Below the pieces are notes generated by a model. It had not been told where the DNA came from. It made no database searches and was given only the letters and a program-made list of their open reading frames with translations. Shown here piece after piece: positions 34,363-41,906 of a DNA stretch of 49,647 nucleotides. The first letter of the stretch is position 1. Each line of letters opens with the position of its first letter. Origin of the DNA: Brevundimonas sp. UBA5936 (GTDB lineage Bacteria > Pseudomonadota > Alphaproteobacteria > Caulobacterales > Caulobacteraceae); assembly GCA_002430835.1 (NCBI GenBank), contig DJDA01000145.1:1-49647 (forward strand), given 5' to 3'. The translations under genes were made by a program, and so were the position numbers.

Positions 34363-36164
34363 GCCTGGCCTCCCTGGGCCTTGAGCTGTTCAACCGTGCT
34401 CCAGAAGCGCTCGGCGAAGGGCGCGAGACCGAACTGGTTGCGAACCTCCTCGAAGGCCGCCGAAGACCTGTGGGCGTAATCGGCGTCTTCCAGCGCCACG
34501 GCCCGCTCCAGCGAGGCGCGGACGTCTTCTGCGGCGACGTAGTTGGTGTCCGTCCCGAACATCCGGTAGCGGGCGGCCAGGCGGATATCCAGCGGGCGCG
34601 GTTCGGACGGAATGACGACGGCGTCGTTTTCGGAAATATAGTCGCTCATGGCGGTGTGATTGACCGTCACCGGCACCACGCCCCGGCCCATGGCCTCGAT
34701 CAGCGGCAGGTTCTGTCCCTCGGCGTAGGAGGTGCAGACATAGTAGGTCGCCGCGTCATAGAGACGGTTCAGCTCATTGCGCGTCAGCACCGAGTCGGTC
34801 AGCCAGATACGGTCGCTGACCATGGGCGGGATCAGGCGGCCGGCGTCCGAAACCTGTTCTTCCATCAGGATGCGGTTGGCCAGGCGCTTGGCGCGGTGCG
34901 GCGTCGTCATCTTCAGCAGCAGAAGTGCGTTCGGGCGCTGCTCCAGGAAGCGCATGAACCCGGTTAGCATGGGCTCGATCTGCTTGCGGTAGTCGTGGAC
35001 GTTGAAGACGCTGAGGAAGATCTCCGGCCGCTCCTCTCCGTCCAGCGACGACAGGATGGCGGGCAGGGAGATGGCCTTGTTGCGCGCCGCGTGGTCCAGC
35101 ATGGGCTGAAGGCGCGGCAGGATGCTCAGCGGCTCCCAGTTGATCCCGGCCAGATCGCGGCCGATGCGTTCCAGTTCGCGCAGGTCGGGGCGGTGCGAAC
35201 GCGGGCGACGGGCCAGGTTCGACAGGACCGGCGAGGGCACACGCGTGGCCGGCTTGGTGATCTGGGCGGCGACGGCGGCCGTCGCGTGATGCGAGGTGAC
35301 CCACAGCTCGTCCGCGACGTCCAGCATCTGGGCCTGGTCGGCGAAGGCGTGGTGGCTGAAGGCTTCGGTCGGCAGGCGCAGCCGGTCGAACTCCCAGGCG
35401 AAGCAGTTGATGTTGTAGGCGCCCTTCAGCACCCGCATCCGCTCGGGCGGATAGAAGCCCAGGTGGATGTTGATCTCGGCGCCCGACCGGTCGCGGATGT
35501 CCGAGATGTACTCCGGCTTGTCGATCACCGTGTAATCGACCTCCATCTCCTCGAAGGCCTGGATGAAGCCGCGCATGGCGAAGGAGTAGGAATAGTCGGC
35601 GGCGCCCAGACCGGCCGAGGCCGCTTCCTTGTCGCCCTCGTGAACCTGGCCGCCGGGCACCGAGAGGAAGACCCGCAGGGGCGCCTTGGGCGCGCTGGGG
35701 TTGGCGCCGCGGAAAACGGCGGTGTTGTCGATCCGCCGGAACAGCTTCAGCTGCAGCGCGATCTCGTCGGCGGCGGGATGGCCAAGAGCGGCGGCCGTCT
35801 CGAACTCGCGCGCGGCGGTGTCGAAATCACCGCGGATCTTGGCCAGGTGGCCGAGTTGCAGAGCCGCCTCGGCGCTGTTCCCGTCCAGTTCCCGAGCCTT
35901 GGCGTAGGCTTCCGCCGCGCGGGCGTGGAAGCCGGCTTCCTTCAGCGCATGGCCGTACTGGATCCAGACGCCGGGCTTGGCGGGCTCCATCGCGCAGATC
36001 TGGCGCCGGTAGAGCACGTCCAGCGCCCAGTCCCGCTGAGTGCGGGCCTTTTCGGCCTGACGTTTCAAGTCCTGTGTTGAGCGGCGACGGCCGGTCAGGG
36101 GAGCGCTCAGCTCCGCGAGACTCCGGGCGATGCCCTGAGGCATCGGTATCTTGTCACTCATCAA
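34359..36164 (-). CDS. TPR-containing glycosyltransferase
   Basis: 601 residues. After a basic lead (TGRRRSTQDLKRQAEKARTQ), residues ~45-145 are TPR repeats (PGVWIQYGHALKEAGFHARA, NSAEAALQLGHLAKIRGDFD). The rest is a GT-B glycosyltransferase: VFLSVPGGQVHEGDKEAAS, HLGFYPPERM, FAWEFDRL, ELWVTSHH, then FNVHDYRKQIEPML, LLLKMTTPH, IWLTDSVLTRNELNRLYDAA and CTSYAEGQNLPLIEAMGRGV with the donor-site Glu residues. ATG codons at 36164 and 36161 are both possible. First gene of the three-gene minus-strand unit; it diverges from the large GT2 gene by 220 bases, which hold no other gene. Confidence 0.85.
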   Translation of the reverse strand: MMSDKIPMPQGIARSLAELSAPLTGRRRSTQDLKRQAEKARTQRDWALDVLYRRQICAMEPAKPGVWIQYGHALKEAGFHARAAEAYAKARELDGNSAEAALQLGHLAKIRGDFDTAAREFETAAALGHPAADEIALQLKLFRRIDNTAVFRGANPSAPKAPLRVFLSVPGGQVHEGDKEAASAGLGAADYSYSFAMRGFIQAFEEMEVDYTVIDKPEYISDIRDRSGAEINIHLGFYPPERMRVLKGAYNINCFAWEFDRLRLPTEAFSHHAFADQAQMLDVADELWVTSHHATAAVAAQITKPATRVPSPVLSNLARRPRSHRPDLRELERIGRDLAGINWEPLSILPRLQPMLDHAARNKAISLPAILSSLDGEERPEIFLSVFNVHDYRKQIEPMLTGFMRFLEQRPNALLLLKMTTPHRAKRLANRILMEEQVSDAGRLIPPMVSDRIWLTDSVLTRNELNRLYDAATYYVCTSYAEGQNLPLIEAMGRGVVPVTVNHTAMSDYISENDAVVIPSEPRPLDIRLAARYRMFGTDTNYVAAEDVRASLERAVALEDADYAHRSSAAFEEVRNQFGLAPFAERFWSTVEQLKAQGGQA

Positions 36165-36384
36165 CGGCTCCCGAAGCGTCTGGAAATGCGGCCGGCCGAC
36201 CCTGCACGCGGCAGACCAAGTCCTGTCCGTATCGTCAAGCCCTGCTGCAGCGAATATATCGACGGTTTATATCGAGGCGAGCCGGGATCGTCGATTCATC
36301 TGCAAGACGTAACGCCATGAGCCTGCATCGACGAAGCGACAGGAGCGGTCTAGAGACGGGCAGTCTTACGGGGGTGATGGTTTT

Positions 36385-38913
36385 ATGACGGCAGGGAAAG
36401 AGGCGGACGTGCACGCTTGGGGCGAAGAGGATGTCCGCAGCCTGTACCGGTTCGCCCTGCGACGCGAGGCCGAGTCGGAAGAGACCGTCCGTGACATGCG
36501 GGCCTGGTCGCCGGACAGGCTGGTGCGCACCTTCTTCACCTCGCCGGAATTTCTGGGGCCCCTGGAAGCCGCCTTCCAAAGGGGCGATCGTCCCTGGGGC
36601 GAGGAGGGCGGCGTGCCTGACCAGGCCATCCGGGCCTGGGCGGCGGCGCGACTGCCTTTGTCGGATGAGGGGCAGGCGGCGCTACGCCGGGCGCCGGCGT
36701 CATGGGCGCGTGTCTATTGGCTCCTGTTCAGCGATCTGGAGTTCGGCCAGGTCGTCAGCGCAGACCTGATCGGCGGCCCTCAAGGGGTGGCGCGGCTGGA
36801 GGCCGCCGCTGCGGTGGACGGTCGCGTCGAACAGGTGGACGGACATATGGTCCGGGGCTGGGCGGTTCGCCTGGATCATCTCGAAGAACCGGCGGTCGTG
36901 GAGGTCTGGTCGGACGGCGCCTTCTACAGCGCGGTGACGGCCGACCTGTTTCGGCGCGACATTCAGGATCGGCTCGGCGGCGATGGACGGGCCGGCTTCC
37001 AGCTTAATCTGCCTGCGGGCGTAAGCCGCGGCCACGGCGGCGGGATCGAGATTCAGGTTCAGGGCGTCGTCATCGGGCGCGTTCAGCTGCACCGTGATGA
37101 ACTGGCGTTGGACGACATGGCGGCCGCCGCGCGGGAACTGGCGGAGGTCCGCGCCCTGCTCGAGCGGCTCGAGGCGCGGATGCCCTGGGTCGAGGCCAGC
37201 CTGGCTCAGCCCCTGTCCAACTATGAGGCCTATGCGGCGAGCTGGCGCGATACCGGTCTGGACGCCGCCGCGTCATCGCGTCGCAGTCTCGCGGTGGTCG
37301 ACGCCGTCGGCGCTTCGCCGCGCGAACTTGACGACACGGTCCGCAGCCTGATGGCGCAAACCGTGCCGCCGGACGCATTGTCGATCGCCCTGGTCGTCGA
37401 CAGCGGTCAGGCCGCCTTCGCAGAGGATCTGCGTAACCGCTGCGCCTGGCAGGGGCTGGGAGGGGTGTCGGTCCATGCCGTCGAGGCGACGTCTGCGGCC
37501 AGGCGCATCATGGCGGCGGTGGAGCAGGTCGGAGCGCGCGGCGAGGACTGCCTGCTGATCCGTGCGGGCGACGAGCTGGCACCGGGCGCCCTGCGCCGGA
37601 TCAACGCTCGCATGGATCGCAACGCCAGGGTGCAGGCGGTCTATTTCGACGAGGACCGTTTCCTGGACGGCGAGCAGGAAAAGGATCCGGCCCTGCGCCG
37701 CCGCGCCGATCCGCTGCTCAAGCCGGGTTTTGATCGCGATCTGCTGCTTCAGACGCCCTATGTCGGCCGGTGCGCGGCCTTCCGCACCGACGCCCTGCGC
37801 CGTCACGGCCTTGATGAAGCCGCGGGCGATGATTTCGCGGCCGAGCTCATGCTTCGCATCGACGCCGGCGGCGGCGCGATCGACCATGTCGGCCGGGTGC
37901 TGCTGACCCGCTGGAGCTCGACGCCGTCGGCTGCGTCGTGGCGGTCGGCGGTCGAGGCGCATGCGCGCGCCGAGGGCGCGGCGGTTCTGGATCACGAAGA
38001 CGAACTGGGCGCTCAGGTTCCAGGGGCTGTCCGCCTGCGTCGCCGCGCCGATGCGGCCAAGGCCTGCATCATCATCGCCACCAAGGACGCCCTCGATCTG
38101 CTGCGGCCCTGCGTCGAGAGCATTCAGGCGAACCGCGCGGCCAACGCCACGCCCCATGAATTGCTGATCATCGACCATCAGAGCCAGGACCCGCAGACCC
38201 AGGCCTATCTGGCGGACCTTGAGGCGGCCGGAGAGGCGCGCGTCATGCCGTACGAAGGGGAGTTCAACTGGGCGCTGATGAACAACCTCGCCGCGGCCCA
38301 GACCGACGCCGAGGTGCTGGTCTTCCTCAACAACGACACCGTGGTCCGCACCCGCGACTGGCTGGATGAGCTGGTCAGCCAGGCCCAGCGTCCCGAGGTC
38401 GGCGTCGTCGGCTGTCGCCTGCTCTATGAAGACGGCACCATCCAGCACGCAGGCTTTGTGGCGCGCGATGAGGTCTACTCCTTCCTGATCCACGAGGGCG
38501 TGGGCGACAGCGGCGACGACGGCGGCTACCTGGGCCGCCATGCCCTGTTGCACGCTTGCGTCGCGGTGACGGGGGCCTGCATCGCGGTTCGCGCCGAGGC
38601 GTTCCGCGCCCTGGGCGGGTTCGATTCCGCCAGCTTCCCGGTCGAGGGCAATGACGTGGACCTGTGCCTGCGCGCCCAGGCCGAGGGGCTGAAAGTCCTC
38701 TACGACCCCTATGCGACGCTCTACCATCTGGAGTCCAAGTCGCGCGGCTTCAACACCGATCCCGTGCGCCAGGCCCGCGCCGAGGCGGCGTCGCGTCTGC
38801 TGTGGAATCGCTGGGGCCAGCGGTTCAGCCGCGACCCCGGCTTCAATCCGCATTTCGACCGGCTGTCGCGGCCCTTCTCGCGGCTGCGGCCGCCGCCGTC
38901 CTACGCGGGCTGA
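36385..38913 (+). CDS. Large multidomain glycosyltransferase: DUF4214-like, beta domain, two GT2 domains
   Basis: 842 residues. Residues ~8-65 (EDVRSLYRFALRREAESEET ... RTFFTSPEFLGPL) resemble DUF4214; ~150-240 is a beta domain (VEQVDGHMVRGWAVRLDHLE ... RAGFQLNLP) shared with the 221-residue protein nearby. Two GT-A domains follow. The first (~310-540) keeps YFDEDRFL, LLKPGFDRDLLLQTPYVGR, but where relatives have a DxD-like LLDHDD it reads LIRAGDE, so its donor site may be degraded. The second (~555-835) looks active: CIIIATKDALDLLRPCVESI, FNWALMNNLAA, VFLNNDTVV, GCRLLYEDGTIQHAGFV, and FPVEGNDVDLCLRAQ. Its stop overlaps the rfbD start by one base (TGATG). Confidence 0.85.
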   Translation: MTAGKEADVHAWGEEDVRSLYRFALRREAESEETVRDMRAWSPDRLVRTFFTSPEFLGPLEAAFQRGDRPWGEEGGVPDQAIRAWAAARLPLSDEGQAALRRAPASWARVYWLLFSDLEFGQVVSADLIGGPQGVARLEAAAAVDGRVEQVDGHMVRGWAVRLDHLEEPAVVEVWSDGAFYSAVTADLFRRDIQDRLGGDGRAGFQLNLPAGVSRGHGGGIEIQVQGVVIGRVQLHRDELALDDMAAAARELAEVRALLERLEARMPWVEASLAQPLSNYEAYAASWRDTGLDAAASSRRSLAVVDAVGASPRELDDTVRSLMAQTVPPDALSIALVVDSGQAAFAEDLRNRCAWQGLGGVSVHAVEATSAARRIMAAVEQVGARGEDCLLIRAGDELAPGALRRINARMDRNARVQAVYFDEDRFLDGEQEKDPALRRRADPLLKPGFDRDLLLQTPYVGRCAAFRTDALRRHGLDEAAGDDFAAELMLRIDAGGGAIDHVGRVLLTRWSSTPSAASWRSAVEAHARAEGAAVLDHEDELGAQVPGAVRLRRRADAAKACIIIATKDALDLLRPCVESIQANRAANATPHELLIIDHQSQDPQTQAYLADLEAAGEARVMPYEGEFNWALMNNLAAAQTDAEVLVFLNNDTVVRTRDWLDELVSQAQRPEVGVVGCRLLYEDGTIQHAGFVARDEVYSFLIHEGVGDSGDDGGYLGRHALLHACVAVTGACIAVRAEAFRALGGFDSASFPVEGNDVDLCLRAQAEGLKVLYDPYATLYHLESKSRGFNTDPVRQARAEAASRLLWNRWGQRFSRDPGFNPHFDRLSRPFSRLRPPPSYAG

Positions 38914-39800
38914 TGACGGGGCCGGTCCTGATCCTCGGCGCCGGCGGCCAGGTCGGCCGCGCGACCCTCGCCGCCCTGGCGCGCGCGGGGCGGTCTGTCG
39001 TGGGCCTGAACCGAAGCGAACTGGACATCACCGACCCGGCCGCCGTTGAGGCGGCCTTCGCGCGCATCCGCCCCGCCGCGGCGATCAATGCGGCGGCCTA
39101 TACGGCGGTGGATCGGGCCGAAGCCGAGCCCGAGGCGGCCGAGGCCGCCAACGCCCGCGCTCCGGGTCTCATCGCCGCCGCCGCCCGCCGCCATGACGCC
39201 GCCCTGATCCATCTGTCGACGGACTATGTCTTCGACGGCCGCAAGGGCGCGCCCTATGACGAGGCCGACCCGACCGCGCCCCTGTCCGCCTATGGCCAAG
39301 GCAAGCGAGCGGGGGAGGAGGCGGTCCTGCGGTCGGGCGTGCGGGGTCTGGTCGTGCGGACCTCCTGGCTGCTGTCGACGGACGGTTTCGTCGACGCCAT
39401 CCTGTCGCGCGCCCAGGCCGGGGAGGCCTTGCAGGTCGTCCAGGATCAGACGGGCCGCCCCACCCTGGTCGACGACCTGGCCGAGGCGCTCGCCGTCCTG
39501 GCCCAGGCGGAACACCTGCCCGAGCCCGCCCGAATCTATCACTATGCGGGGGCGGCCGACGCGACCTGGTTCGAGGGGGCCGACGTCCTGCTGGACGCCT
39601 TGAGCGCCCGCACCGGCGCCGCGCGCCCCGCCACGACCGGCATCGCCACGGCGGCCTGGAAGGCGCCGGCGCCCCGCCCCCCGGACGCCCGGCTCGACAG
39701 CCGTCGGATCGCGGCTGATTTCGGCGTGCGGAGCCGTGACTGGCGAGACGCCGCGCCGGGACTGGTCGAGGCTTGGTTGAAGAAGGATCAAAGCCGATGA
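38913..39800 (+). CDS. rfbD: dTDP-4-dehydrorhamnose reductase
   Basis: 295 residues from the ATG at 38913, inside the TGATG overlap with the preceding glycosyltransferase; the frame open to 38664 is a shadow of that gene. VLILGAGGQVGRATLAAL is the NAD(P)-binding loop, NAAAYTAVDRAEAEPE and HLSTDYVFDGRKGAPYDEAD are RfbD signatures, and YGQGKRAGEEAV holds the Tyr-x3-Lys pair. Reduces dTDP-4-keto-rhamnose to dTDP-rhamnose. Overlaps rfbA by four bases. rfbB and rfbC, needed for the two middle steps, are not in the window. Confidence 0.94.
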   Translation: MTGPVLILGAGGQVGRATLAALARAGRSVVGLNRSELDITDPAAVEAAFARIRPAAAINAAAYTAVDRAEAEPEAAEAANARAPGLIAAAARRHDAALIHLSTDYVFDGRKGAPYDEADPTAPLSAYGQGKRAGEEAVLRSGVRGLVVRTSWLLSTDGFVDAILSRAQAGEALQVVQDQTGRPTLVDDLAEALAVLAQAEHLPEPARIYHYAGAADATWFEGADVLLDALSARTGAARPATTGIATAAWKAPAPRPPDARLDSRRIAADFGVRSRDWRDAAPGLVEAWLKKDQSR

Positions 39801-40675
39801 AGGGCATCATTCTGGCCGGAGGCGCCGGCTCGCGCCTGCATCCCATGACCACGGCCGTGTCGAAGCAGTTGATGCCGGTCTACGACAAGCCGCTGATCTA
39901 CTATCCGCTGACCACCCTGATGCTGGCGGGCATCCGCGAGATCCTGGTCATCACCACCCCGCGCGATCAGGCGGCCTTCCAGGCCCTGCTGGGCGACGGC
40001 GGCCAGTGGGGGATCAGCCTGACCTTCGCGGTTCAGGACCAGCCGCGCGGCCTGGCCGACGCCTATCGCCTGGGGGCGGATTTCGTGGACGGCCGTCCCT
40101 CGGCCCTGATCCTCGGCGACAACATCTTCTACGGCCACGGCGCAGGCCGGGCGTTCGGCGACGCGGCCGCCGCCCTGGACAAGGCCTGCGGCGCCAGGGT
40201 CTTCGCCTATCGCGTGGCCGATCCCGCCCGCTACGGCGTGGTCGAACTGGACGGCGAGGGGCGCCCTGTCTCCATCGAGGAAAAGCCCCGAACCCCCCGC
40301 TCGCCCTGGGCGGTGACGGGCCTCTACTTCTACGACGGCCAGGCGCCCGAGATCGCCGCCAGGCTCAAGCCCTCCGCGCGCGGCGAGCTGGAGATCACCG
40401 ACCTGAACCGCGCCTATCTGGAGCAGGGCCGCCTGGGGGTCGAGCGTCTGGGGCGCGGCTTCGCCTGGCTGGACACGGGCACGCCCGACAGTCTGCTGGA
40501 CGCCGCCGCCTTCGTCCGCACCCTCGAACAGCGCCAGGGCTTCAAGATCGCCTGCCCCGAAGAGGTCGCCTGGCGCATGGGCTGGATCGACGCCGCCGCG
40601 CTTCAGCGCCTGGCCGAGGGCTTCGGCGCCGCCGACTACGGCGCCTATCTGCGGGGGCTTCTGACGGCGGGTTAG
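39797..40675 (+). CDS. rfbA: Glucose-1-phosphate thymidylyltransferase
   Basis: 292 residues from the ATG at 39797 (GAAGGA upstream). Makes dTDP-glucose, the first step to dTDP-rhamnose. MKGIILAGGAGSRLHPMTTA is the nucleotide loop; VSKQLMPVYDKPLIYYPL, LILGDNIFYGHG, SIEEKPRTPRS and RLGRGFAWLDTGT are all standard for RmlA. The C-terminal helices match the usual length. Its TAG stop shares bases with the TAA stop of the convergent sulfatase-like gene, so the two genes overlap by four bases tail to tail. Confidence 0.95.
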   Translation: MKGIILAGGAGSRLHPMTTAVSKQLMPVYDKPLIYYPLTTLMLAGIREILVITTPRDQAAFQALLGDGGQWGISLTFAVQDQPRGLADAYRLGADFVDGRPSALILGDNIFYGHGAGRAFGDAAAALDKACGARVFAYRVADPARYGVVELDGEGRPVSIEEKPRTPRSPWAVTGLYFYDGQAPEIAARLKPSARGELEITDLNRAYLEQGRLGVERLGRGFAWLDTGTPDSLLDAAAFVRTLEQRQGFKIACPEEVAWRMGWIDAAALQRLAEGFGAADYGAYLRGLLTAG

Positions 40676-41469
40676 AGCGGCTGCCCGCGATAGCGGATCG
40701 CCAGCGGCACCGTCAGCGTCATCTCGTGCGAGACGCCGTGCTCCCACAGTCCGTCCTCGCCCCAACAGTCGCCGTGGTCGGCGCACATCAGGATCGTCGC
40801 CCCGTGGAAACGCTCGATCAGGGCGGCGATCTCGCGATCGACATATTCGACGCAGGCGATCTGGCGCCGCCGACATTCGGCTGACCGGTCCTCGGTCTGG
40901 AAGGGGACGCACGGGTTGTCGTCCCGCGACCACGGCGCGCCTTCATAGTGGTAGGGCACATGGGTCTCGCCGATATTGGCGAAGACGAAGACCGGCTGCT
41001 CGCCGGCCTCGGCCAACTGCTCCTCGATCCAGCGGACCTGCGGCTTCACCCCCTGATGGCCGACGAACTGAAAGGCGTCGAAGCCGCGCCTCAGCGCCGC
41101 CGACACCGCCGTCTCTGGATCGAACCAGCCCATGGCGGCCGTGCCGATGGTGCGATGCCCGGCGTTGCGGAACCCGTCCACGATGTTGTCGCCCGCCAGC
41201 AGGAAGCCGGGCGGCGCCGCCCCTGGGTGCCCGGCGTAGTTCAACCGAAACAGCCGCGCGAACTTGGGGTTGAAGAAGGGGGTCTGTTCCTCGGCCACGC
41301 CGGGCGTGAAGCCGACGAACATGGCGGCGTGCGAGCCATAGGTGAAGTGCGAGGGCGCCTTGGCGCGACGGACCGGCGCAATGCCGTTCAGCGCCGGCGC
41401 ATCAGCGGCCGTGAAGGCGTCGTGACGGCACGAGTCCAGGGAAAGAAACAGGACGCTGTCGGGGTTCAT
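40672..41469 (-). CDS. Sulfatase-fold enzyme (alkaline phosphatase superfamily)
   Basis: 265 residues, short for a sulfatase (usually 400-550), with no signal peptide seen. LFLSLDSCRHDAF gives the first metal-site Asp pair and MCADHGDCWGEDGLWEHGVS the C-terminal Asp-His metal site. The cysteine that becomes formylglycine in classical sulfatases (C-x-P-x-R) is not found; the matching region reads SHFTYGSHAAMFVGFTPG, with Ser at the likely nucleophile position, so it may be a phosphatase or phosphoglycerol-type transferase rather than a Cys-type sulfatase. It lies at the far edge of the glycan locus, converging on rfbA. Cytoplasmic location is implied by the missing signal. Confidence 0.75.
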   Translation of the reverse strand: MNPDSVLFLSLDSCRHDAFTAADAPALNGIAPVRRAKAPSHFTYGSHAAMFVGFTPGVAEEQTPFFNPKFARLFRLNYAGHPGAAPPGFLLAGDNIVDGFRNAGHRTIGTAAMGWFDPETAVSAALRRGFDAFQFVGHQGVKPQVRWIEEQLAEAGEQPVFVFANIGETHVPYHYEGAPWSRDDNPCVPFQTEDRSAECRRRQIACVEYVDREIAALIERFHGATILMCADHGDCWGEDGLWEHGVSHEMTLTVPLAIRYRGQPL

Positions 41470-41906
41470 CTTCGTTCAAAAGGCGCGGCGAACGCTGTAG
41501 GGAGCGCTCTGTCTCCACGGCTTTGGCCTGTCGCGCCACGCCGTGCAAGGCCCGACCGCTGACGGTCCGGGCGGCGAAGGCTTTCATGCAACAAAATTGT
41601 GTCTTAGCTTGACAGTAATCGGCTGACAAACCAGATATCTTCGAACGACGATACCGAATCGGAAGAATCGTCGAAAAAGACTCGCTGAACGAAAGTCAAT
41701 TTCGAATTTCCAAATAAGCGCTTAATGCAATTGGAAAAATAGCGACAAAAGAGCCGCGATATCTCTCTTGACCCCTCAAAGAATGCCGGGATACAAGATC
41801 AAAGCCATGGACGCAGCCATTCCTCTCGGGGGGTGTGAACTGTGGCCGAGAGGCGTTCACAAAACGGCGCCGTCCACTGACAAGTTTCTTTGGGGAACCA
41901 ACCAAA
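41470..41906 (+). promoter_or_regulatory. AT-rich regulatory region upstream of the secreted-protein gene
   Basis: 437 bases without a credible gene. From about 41580 to 41800 it is markedly more AT-rich than anything else in the window, with A/T runs (TCAATTTCGAATTTCC area, 41697 onward). A possible promoter is TTGACC at 41768-41773 with TACAAG at 41792-41797 (18-base spacing); another TTGACA lies near 41603. The length and AT content suggest an UP-like or regulator-bound segment for strong expression. The antisense frame at 41696-41929 is not protein-like. Confidence 0.5.
41808..41876 (+). other. Possible structured 5' leader RNA
   Basis: Three perfect complementary pairs lie within 69 bases: TGGACG (41808-41813) with 41871-41876; CCTCTCGG (41822-41829) with 41846-41853; and TGTGAAC (41834-41840) with 41855-41861. 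The last two interleave, so they form either a pseudoknot or, more likely given the one-base junction at 41854, two mutually exclusive hairpins. The block ends 30 bases before the ATG of the secreted protein. Found by eye; no known RNA family recognised. Confidence 0.4.

Noticed and set aside
41834..41861. CRP/FNR-like site (TGTGA ... TCACA) upstream of the secreted protein
   Set aside because: The half-sites are 18 bases apart instead of six, so it does not fit a CRP or FNR operator; treated as possible RNA pairing.
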